A DNA stretch of 64,000 nt from contig CM054140.1 of NCBI GenBank assembly GCA_028751875.1, forward strand, positions 48,344,673 to 48,408,672. The letters run 5' to 3'. Numbering within the stretch: the first letter of the stretch is position 1; each line of letters opens with the position of its first letter. The notes under the pieces are model-generated. The model was given only the letters and a program-made list of their open reading frames with translations, did not search any database and had not been told where the DNA came from. Source of the stretch: Rapana venosa (lineage: Eukaryota; Mollusca; Gastropoda; Neogastropoda; Muricidae). Made by a program: the position numbers and the translations under genes. Below are positions 56,506-64,000 of the stretch, one piece after another.

Positions 56506-57274
56506 TTACATTCAATCTCCGTTTTGTAAATCTGTGACTTATTGAAGAGAGAAAGGCTCTACCGAGCCTTTTAACTACTCAAGACACACTGGCTGAAAGT
56601 TTGAATACGGTGCCCCAATGATTCCCTGGGGAGTTAAGTTAGAAATCCAAGTCATTACATCCAAACTGTGGCATGATTGGAAGGTTGGGGGGGGGGGGGG
56701 GGGGGGCATAGAAGGAGACTAGAGAGCGAATAGAGTAATTTTTTTAATGTTCATAGGACTTTATTTTCAAGAAGATCAAAATTATCCGAGCGCCGCCCAT
56801 ACATCGTTGAAGCCTCGACACACAGATCACAAATAAACGAACTCCAGGTAGCTTTCCCAATCAATCAAAGATGGCGGATTCTCGATGCATTATTCAGCCG
56901 GTCAGAAGGATGTTCGGTATATCACCAATAGTTACCCGTCGCGTCGCTTCTTCTCTAAGACCTTGCGCAGTAGGAAACACCATATAACTCGCCGTGCATG
57001 AAACAGTTCGTACCAAACTTGCGGCTCGGCATCTTGCCGCTGAGTGACGGCTAGTAAAAGACCTTTCTGTAGTTCTGTCTGTGCTTTTTAGGCTAGGGTT
57101 TGCTTCTGATAGTCTTCTCTCCCGTCACCACAAGGAGCTGTATCTTTTGAAGAGTTTTATTGACGTGCAACCCAAATTTCAGTGAAGATTCCAATTTTTT
57201 TTGGTAACCGATTTACACTTAGTCGGGTGACATTTATTCAGAGCCTATTTAAAAAAAAAATTGTGGTGATCGCC

Positions 57275-57378
57275 ATGGAAAAAGCCATGGACATCGCTGG
57301 TCGGAACTGGATATACATGTTGATGGTTGTGATGGTCTCGTTCTCTGTTGGCGTCCACGGTTCACAACTGACTAACAG
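57275..57378 (+). CDS. PAN/EGF/TSP1 gene exon 1: signal peptide
   Basis: It encodes MEKAMDIAGRNWIYMLMVVM through HGSQLTN, a basic-hydrophobic-polar signal peptide with likely cleavage near VHG-SQ. Donor is AACAG|GTTTGC, and the final AG completes an arginine codon with exon 2. An in-frame run beyond the donor reads into the CGT/CAT repeat. Confidence 0.85.
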
Positions 57379-58643
57379 GTTTGCTTTTATGCTTCGTCGT
57401 CGTCATCAACGTCGTCGTCGTCGTCGTCGTCGTCATCATCGTCATCATCATCATCATCATCAACATCATCATCAACATCGTCATCATTCTTTTCTCCTAC
57501 TTCCTCACCCTCAACCCCTTCACCCATTGACATTTTTAGAAGTTTCTTTTCTTTTCTCATTTATAGGAAGCCTATTCGCTTTGTTTTCTTTTTCCGTTCC
57601 ATTTGTTTACCGATTTATAAGCAGCATAAAAAACCTAGTAGCAAAATAGGTATAAGTAATTGGCATCAATATAGCCTTGTTATCTACACCTATCATTCCC
57701 CCTGCCCCCCTCAAGCAAAGTAAAAAAAGAACTGTCAAATCAAGGGCTACCGATAATGCACAATCTAAATCAATATTTTTGTTGAAATTATCGTTGAAAT
57801 TAGTTAACTTTTAAATCATCACAGTAAACATCACCGTCTCTCAAGTTCAAGTGTTACAGCGTGAAATAGTGTGAATTTTATCTTTTCAACTTGATATGGA
57901 ATTCTGTGGGTTTATGTTGTTTGTTATTGTTTGTTGGTTGTAGAAATATTCAAGTTAGGCGTGTATGAGCAGGCGTTTCTATAGTTACGAATCAAAAATG
58001 GCCGTCCAAGACGAATTAATTAATAAATTTAAGCGAGGTTTGTGTCTTTTATGTTGTATTCATATACTTTGTTTTGGTGCGGGGAATACATACGTATTAC
58101 CTTAATTTTGTCAAGAGGATTTTAACAGTTTCTGTTTTATATATATATATATATATTTGTTAGAAAATGTTACACACTTGACAGCTATACACTTGTCATG
58201 AAATGCGCCTAACACACACGAAAACCTACTACAAATAAAAATCTAACAAATCTCGAGATAGTACTCTTGTCAATATTTACACAATGTAATGACAAATGCT
58301 ATGCCAAATTTCTGCTCTATAGTTTTAGCCGTCTACGCACAACCTCAAAACATATTTCTCATGCTTATTCACTTCTTGAAACGGATTGCTGTCATTATTC
58401 TTGCCACCACAGTCAGTGCGATTATCACCAACTCTACCATCATTATGCATATCATCATGATCTAAGCCATTGCCACGGTCAGATGATTTATCTACGTTAT
58501 CATCACTGTCGTTAGTTCACACATTTTATCTAAAAAAAAATGTAATAGTTAATTAATGACCTGACATAAGCATACAGCATTACTTGAAGGCCAGGGAAAG
58601 AAGATCAAGCTGCAGCTTTGTTTCTTTGTTTCTTTCTTTCTCC

Positions 58644-58683
<40 letters not shown>

Positions 58684-59434
58684 TTTCTTTCTTTCTTTCT
58701 ATCTTTCTACTTTTCTTTCTTTCTTTCTGGTTGTCCCATTTCACGCGAAACAACCTTTTTTCTTATTACTTTAGATAGATGGGGTCTAGGTGTACGGTTA
58801 TTTTTTAAGTGTGATGTGTTTTGATCTCATTTTAACTGTCATTCTTCCATTACATGGTTTCCGTCCTAGTTTATCTCTTATGCTTGGCTAGAGCGTCAGC
58901 TTGGGGAATGGCTGAAGAGTTGGTTTTAATTCTGGTATTTCATTCTGTTAAGAACTCCACAGTTTTAACCCGAACTTTTAACTGCTAATGAGGTGAGAGC
59001 CCTGATAGGGAATCTGTGATCGGCTAGGCTATACAACATTTGATTAGATTGGATTGTAGGTGTGTATTGAAACAACCACAATTGATGCTGACTCTGCTGA
59101 TACTGACAATTGATGCTCAGTCTGTTGACTTTTTCGTGCTATTATTCTTTTGTTCTCCCTGCCAGGCTGTTTGAGTGGACCCGACACGCGGAAGACTACG
59201 TGTGGGAGGGCAAAATGCTGACGGGCCAGTCTTTCCTGGAGTTCAGCCACAAGCACGTGGCCAGCCAGTGTGCCATGGAATGTCTCCGCCACAACAGGTG
59301 CAAAAGCTTCAACTTCGATCAGGACTCTGGAAAGTGAGTATGAACTGAACCATTCAACTAGTTATTGTGCTTTATGAATCCAGTGTATTGCTATTGCTGC
59401 TGCTATTGCCACGGTTGCTGCTTCTGCTTAACGA

Positions 59435-59465
<31 letters not shown>

Positions 59466-62061
59466 CAGTGCTGTTGCTATTATTGTTGCTGCTGCCATAA
59501 CCACCACCATAACTGCTTTTAGCATTGTTGATACTTCTGCTGCCGTTGTCACTCCTAGAAGATTTATGTGGCGCTCATTCCGAACTATTTTTAATTCCCG
59601 CCCAACAGTCCATCTCTAAATCCAGTAGTCAGCCTGGATCACCTATGACACTTTGGTTCAAAGGGGGTTGATCAAGGATCCGAAATCAGAGGAAGAAGAC
59701 TCAGTATCTCATACGGCAGCTACTATCTGTAGCCGGGTCGACTTGATGCTGTTTCTGGCCCCAAAACTGGTCAAGCGATCTCAAGAGAAAAAAATGACCC
59801 AGTCTGTACCGATTCTCTGCTCTGGAGGCTATTGTGAGTAGGAACATAAACAGATCATCGAAATGGGACGGGTATGAAATCATTCTTGCCTGGATTTCGG
59901 GGCATAGGGGTATTAGAGGTAATGAGGCTGTTTACCGTGTTGCCAAAAGTGTCGTGAAAAAGATCTGTAAGTCTACACTGTGCCATGCACAGATTATAAT
60001 TAAACAGTGAGCGCTGTGTGCAGTACCTCTGGCAAGAGGAATGGAACACTCAGACCAACAACAAACTCTTCCATATTTGCCCCAACATGAGGGTGATCCT
60101 CCCTTTTTGTGTGAAAAAAGAAGAGAAGAAATCCGGTTCACCAGGAAAGACACAGGCTACTCTTGCATTAACCACATTAATTTGTGGCTTGTTTGAAATG
60201 TTATGTGTGCGAATAACCATTAAAAACCTGTTTTTTCGAGTACTGGTATATATTATAAAAGCGTTTCACAACATTTTCCTGAAAGATCCAGTTTCGTGAT
60301 GTTCCATTGGACAAAATTATCATTAGCATTATTCATGATAGATTCAAGCATTATCAGTTTGATGTGAATTCATGTCATAGTTGTTGGGTTTTTTTAAACT
60401 ACGAGCACAGGTAATTTTTTTAGTTCACAGGTAGGGCTTTTTGATTGAGCATTGGCTTATAGAGATGCGTACAAACCGCAATTGCAACGGTCGTTAATTT
60501 ACATTATTTTTCAAAAATTTAATTTGTCCAGGTGTGAACTGAACGGTGCCACTCATCTGGACTTCCCCTCCAACATCGTGGACAGCAAAAACTGCGAATA
60601 TCACATTCGGGAGTCGTTCTCCATTGATCAGGTATGACTGTAGTCACTTTTGCCTTGCCTCTAACTGAACGCACGCACGCACTGTGTAAATAAGTTTGTC
60701 AATGACATTCCATTCAGTGATGTTTGCTCTTTTATTCTAATCATCTGACTGTCCGACTGACTTTATGCGTGTGTGTGTGTATGTGAGTGTCTGCATAATA
60801 TATATTAGTTTTGTCATTGCATTCAGTAATAATAATTATGTGTCCTTTTTATTCTAATCTACATATTCATTTCACTGACCGACTGGTTTGACTGACTTTT
60901 CTGTCTTAGAAGAGTTGCGGCACTGCACTAAAACTTTCAGGCAGTCTTTTGAGTAAGCCGGACCTGGTGGAGTTCATCCCTCTTTAAAGCGCAGGTTGCA
61001 TGCTGGGTATGACCATCATCTGTATCATCCTTGCCACTTGGGTAGTTAACCTGTATGTAAGATGTTATACGGCGTGCGTTCGAAGACAGGACCTCGCTTT
61101 GTAGCTTGTCTGGACCTCTAAGGGAGCGGGTTCTGAGCCAATCTTATCCTCAAAAGGAAAACAATCCTCAAACACCCTCATGGCTGGATTTTATGTATCC
61201 TGTTTCTTTTCTTGTACAATGCCCTCAATTTTTGTTCAGATCTCCTTTTCTTCGTTGAAGTAATTTTGGTAGGATTCATTTAGATAGTCGTACATTTGTT
61301 TTTGGATTTAGATGTATTTTTGTTCGGAATTTATTTCTATATGAAAAATGTATTATTCAGAAATTAAAAAAATGCTTCCTTAAGATATCAACAACATGTA
61401 ATTTGCATCGAAAGAAAGGCTTATTTATTACAAACCAAAAACCTGTATGTTGACTTACTCTTTAGTTTTTGCTGTACATTTTATTATAATATGTAATTTT
61501 ATGACATATTATTATCGTGTTCGGTACTTTGCCATCCTTGTTGGCATTGTTGCATACTGTATTCATATACTTTCTAATGTGCACGTGGGCATGAATGCGC
61601 GTGTGTATTTGCGTGTGTGTGCGCGTGCGCGCGTGTGTACGTACGTTCAGGATGGCATCTGGGTGAAAATGAATCGCGTTTAAGTGACTACGATGCGTAC
61701 ATGCCTACGGTTGTTACTAAACCCGTGTTTGTACAACAACCGACAACAAATTTTACCCCATAAGTACAGCATTGGCACTGCTTTTTTCTCCCAACGTTGT
61801 GTGTGTGTGTGTGTGTGTGTGTGTGTCTGTGTGTGTTTGTGTGTCTGTGTTTGTGTGTGTGTGTGTGTGTGTGTATTTTATTTTATTCTTTTATATCGAG
61901 GATAATGGAATAAGCACTTATGTGCTTTAAAAAAAAAAATCCAGACCCCGTGTGTATGCGGTTTTGTAAATTCTGTCCAATCTGTTCCCACTGGCACACA
62001 ATGGCCTACTCTTACGAAAAGCGGAACAGGATTTAACGTGTGCGCAAGAGTGAGTGAGTGA

Positions 62062-62132
<71 letters not shown>

Positions 62133-62347
62133 ATTCAACAACACAAGCATGATTCCAAACGATACCATCATTCTTACTGGCAGGACGCCCTGGGCCCCTG
62201 TGCCACTGACCCCTGCAACGGCAAAGGATACTGCATCGAAACCAAGAACTCGGCAGACGACCTCGTGGCGATGTGCCTCTGTAACGAGGGCTGGACAGGG
62301 TCCAGGTGTCAGAACCAAGGTCAGAGACACTAAGCTCTAGCTCTCTG

Positions 62348-62445
<98 letters not shown>

Positions 62446-62763
62446 TCTCTCTCTCTCCCTCTCTCTCTCTGTCTCTGTCTGTCTCTCTGTCTGTCTGCTC
62501 TGTCTCTCTCTCCTCTCTCTCTCCCTCCCCTCTCGCACCTTGAGTGATTCAGTTCATTGCTATTTGACATTATTTTGTTTATTAATTCATTGATTTATTC
62601 ATGTTTGTGTCACTTTATTCCCCCCATGAGGGCCTGGTGTAAAGAAGCCTCTGGCTTATCCAAGTACCCTCATTAAAATATTCGAGTTTGAGTTCTGTCT
62701 GCCTGTATGTCTCTGTCTCTGTCTCTGTCTGTCTGTCTCTGTCTCTCTCTCTCTGTCTCTCTG

Positions 62764-62828
<65 letters not shown>

Positions 62829-62908
62829 GTCTTTGATTTTTTTTTTCATTACGTTAAATGCATCATGTAATTTTCTTTTGGGGCAATGACAATAAATTGG
62901 TCAAATCG

Positions 62909-62988
<80 letters not shown>

Positions 62989-64000
62989 TTTTCAATAAAA
63001 GAGAAGTAGTGTGAAAAAGGAAAAAGAAGAAATGCAGAAACACTTGCTATTTTGCTTTTGTCTATGATTGAAAGATAAAAACTCTGCTACGAAAAAAAGT
63101 CTTTAAAACATTCCTAATTCAGTTTTTTGTTCCCCCTTCCCAAACATTCACTGTTTTCATGTCCCTTTATATGTCTCTTTGGTTTTGAAATTAAAAAAAA
63201 CTGTTCTTAATCAAAAACTGTTCTATTTGTGTGTCTTTGAGAGAAGGAAGTAAATCGGTGATAGCAATATACAAAGTGAGAAACAGAAAATGTGAGAAGG
63301 AAAAAGAAAGAAAGCAAACACTCGAAGAAATGAAAAACCACCCTGAAAAATGAACTTATTCTATTATTCAGATGAAGCTTACATAAAACGAAGTTGTTTG
63401 ACAAGACTATAAATTCTTTATGGCTCTGACCCTATTTTAGTGACGTTAAGTCGAAATTCTGAGCATATGTATCCATTAAAATGACAACCGGCAACAATCT
63501 CAGTTTCAATAGCAACATCAACAGAATTTTGCGTTCTTCAGATTCTGCGGGTCTCCACTTCACAACAAATTAGACTCACACACTTCATAACAAATTAGAC
63601 TCACAAAGCTGTTGATCTGTTGGTCTTTTTTTTTTCTTTTTCTGATTCCACTTTTGTAGTCCTCTTCTTGCTGTTTCTGTCAAAGTGGAAAAGGCCTGCT
63701 CATCATTTTTGCGGTATATTTCCTTTTTTAAATTTCAAAAATATGGACTTTGATGCTAAATAACATAATCCTGTCCGTTTGTGGTATGAGAGACTATGCC
63801 TTTTTTTTTTCTCTTTTCCTTTTTCTTTTTGTGCAGTTGATTAAGAAAATTCATTGTCTCTGACGTATTTGAGTATGTGCTGTTCGTTGGATCTGGTGTG
63901 TTTAGCCCACACATTGGACTGGGGACCTTGGGAGGAATGGGGGCAATGCTCCGTGACCTGCGGCCGTGGATGGCGCATGCGCAGGCGGAAGTGCACGGAC
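57275..64000 (+). CDS. Secreted or membrane protein with signal peptide, PAN/apple, EGF-like and TSP1 domains (3' end outside window)
   Basis: Five exons join in frame (57275-57378, 59166-59333, 60532-60631, 62184-62319, 63906-64000+), giving 201 residues so far. The ATG lies in GCCATGG. Residues ~12-30 (WIYMLMVVMVSFSVGVHG) form a signal peptide. A PAN/apple domain spans ~40-124, with CAMEC, CKSFNF and KCELNG carrying the typical cysteines. An EGF-like domain at 125-169 has six cysteines (130, 135, 141, 155, 157, 166) and ends CLCNEGWTGSRC. A thrombospondin type 1 repeat begins at ~174: DWGPWEEWGQCSVTCGRGWR. All junctions are GT-AG with matching phases. The mix points to an extracellular adhesion, matrix or recognition role. 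I do not recognise a named orthologue, and more domains surely follow to the right. Confidence 0.9.
57393..57490 (+). repeat. (CGT/CAT)n trinucleotide tract in intron 1
   Basis: A CGTCGT run followed by CATCAT with CAACAT units. Read in the frame continuing from exon 1 it would encode Arg- then His-rich sequence. It is probably intronic because the exon 1 donor precedes it. Confidence 0.9.
58618..58737 (+). repeat. (CTTT)n microsatellite
   Basis: About 120 bases of CTTT units with small interruptions, pyrimidine on the sense strand of the downstream gene. Confidence 0.95.
59166..59333 (+). CDS. PAN/EGF/TSP1 gene exon 2: PAN/apple domain, first part
   Basis: Acceptor CTCCCTGCCAG. It encodes LFEWTRHAEDYVWEGKMLTG and reaches SQCAMECLRHNRCKSFNFD, holding the C-x3-C and C-x-S-F-x-F pattern of PAN domains. 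Donor is GAAA|GTGAGT. CpG content is clearly higher than in the introns. Confidence 0.93.
59437..59465 (+). repeat. (CTG)n trinucleotide repeat
   Basis: About nine CTG/GCTGCT units in an intron, inside a longer region rich in GCTGCT and GTTGCT. Confidence 0.85.
59640..60170 (+). mobile_element. LINE fragment with RNase H domain (I/Nimb-like)
   Basis: In the intron between the two PAN exons, 59820-59960 reads SALEAIVSRNINRSSKWDGY, then EIILAWISGHRGIRGNEAV. That is the core of a retrotransposon RNase H (W-x-x-GH-x-GI-x-GNE). Downstream, WQEEWNTQTNNKLFHICPN (about 60025-60085) matches the usual post-RNase H tail. Stops and frame changes are present. Reverse transcriptase is absent. RNase H occurs in I, R1 and related LINE clades but not in RTE or CR1, so this is a different family from the other LINEs here. 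Confidence 0.75.
60532..60631 (+). CDS. PAN/EGF/TSP1 gene exon 3: PAN/apple domain, second part
   Basis: Acceptor TTTGTCCAG, donor GATCAG|GTATGA. It continues (K)CELNGATHLDFPSNIVDSKN and ends IDQ in phase 0. CELN supplies the next PAN cysteine. Confidence 0.93.
61797..61874 (+). repeat. (GT)n microsatellite
   Basis: About 78 bases of GT with TCTGT interruptions, next to the tail of a reverse-strand SINE. Confidence 0.95.
61885..62047 (-). mobile_element. SINE 3' portion, reverse strand
   Basis: Between two (GT)n tracts lies the reverse complement of the SINE body and tail: TTTTATATCGAGGATAATGG, CCACTGGCACACAATGGCC and GAAAAGCGGAACAGG. It closely matches the copy at 3196-3360. Confidence 0.65.
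62050..62132 (+). repeat. (GAGT)n-(GT)n microsatellite
   Basis: A few GAGT units then about 65 bases of pure GT, ending about 50 bases before the EGF exon. Confidence 0.95.
62184..62319 (+). CDS. PAN/EGF/TSP1 gene exon 4: EGF-like domain
   Basis: Acceptor TTCTTACTGGCAG, donor CCAAG|GTCAGA. A single exon carries a whole six-cysteine EGF-like module (DPCNGKGYC and CLCNEGWTGSRC), phase 0 to phase 1. A (GT)n tract ends about 50 bases upstream and a TCTG/CT tract begins about 25 bases downstream. Confidence 0.93.
62342..62530 (+). repeat. (TCTG)n-(CT)n microsatellite
   Basis: About 50 bases of TCTG then about 130 bases CT-rich, beginning about 25 bases after the donor of the EGF exon. Confidence 0.95.
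62694..62982 (+). repeat. Two further (TCTG)/(CT)n tracts
   Basis: 62694-62825 mixes TCTG and CT; 62911-62982 is pure CT. Both read CT on the sense strand. Confidence 0.93.
63906..64000 (+). CDS. PAN/EGF/TSP1 gene exon 5 (partial): TSP1 repeat
   Basis: Acceptor CTGGTGTGTTTAG. It encodes AHTLDWGPWEEWGQCSVTCG and continues GRGWRMRRRKCTD to the window edge. The layered W-x2-W-x2-W and R-x-R pattern with CSVTCG is diagnostic of thrombospondin type 1 repeats. Confidence 0.93.

Larger units (their letters stand above)
52831..57274. other. Intergenic region between PTBP and the PAN/EGF/TSP1 gene
   Basis: It holds SINE remnants, a possible second tRNA-like SINE head near 54105-54175 (GGTTGGTTCAAACATG resembles a B box), G runs at 55206-55218 and about 56686-56706, and a compound TCTG/CT/GT microsatellite at 56250-56378. 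A donor-like GAAG|GTAAGA at 55446 follows a short unconvincing frame. The last ~400 bases (56850-57270) are richer in CpG and contain AAGATGGCGGATT. They are the likely promoter and 5' UTR of the downstream gene. Confidence 0.5.

Noticed and set aside
56686..56706. Long G runs (also 10366, 20545, 33456, 55206) as G-quadruplex regulators
   Set aside because: Single homopolymers of uncertain length in a sequence with signs of homopolymer error; no promoter link.

Overview
The window is animal nuclear DNA. It has GT-AG introns of several kilobases, long CA and CT microsatellites, TTAA-flanked piggyBac elements, non-LTR retrotransposon fragments and a tRNA-derived SINE. The style fits a marine invertebrate, probably a mollusc (perhaps a gastropod). 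That assignment is inference from repeat content and protein flavour. There is no sign of prokaryotic or organellar DNA.

Two genes can be read by joining exons, both on the + strand. The first (coding span 7446-49119, possible 5' leader from about 2350) is a complete orthologue of the polypyrimidine tract-binding protein PTBP/hephaestus, a four-RRM splicing regulator. I place 18 coding exons. They include a 34-nt exon in RRM3, matching the vertebrate autoregulatory exon, and a 21-nt microexon in the RRM2-RRM3 linker. One exon, at 32160-32317 at the end of RRM2, is recognisable but carries several single-base frame shifts, while every other exon is clean. The second gene starts at 57275 and runs off the right edge. 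It encodes a secreted or membrane-bound protein with signal peptide, PAN/apple domain, EGF-like domain and thrombospondin type 1 repeat.

Layout: 1-526, 3' end of a reverse-strand LINE; 3196-3523, SINE; 4079-6644, piggyBac-like element with a frameshifted transposase; 7642-8779, a shorter relative; 7440-49119, PTBP, whose introns hold CT and CA tracts, a 5'-truncated RTE-like LINE with an 11-bp target-site duplication (29379-31865), a third TTAA-bounded piggyBac relative (37915-39021), a piggyBac fragment (22594-22985) and several anonymous repeats; 49120 to about 52830, probable PTBP 3' UTR; 52830-57274, intergenic with SINE remnants; 57275-64000, the PAN/EGF/TSP1 gene with a LINE RNase H fragment in an intron.

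No new defence or biosynthetic system is visible. The most interesting signals are regulatory. The PTBP gene keeps a 34-nt exon whose skipping would create a stop nine codons later. Another exon is followed, directly after its donor, by an 85-base CU tract. Every long CT microsatellite in the window reads CT, never GA, on the sense strand, so each would be a potential ligand of the gene's own product.
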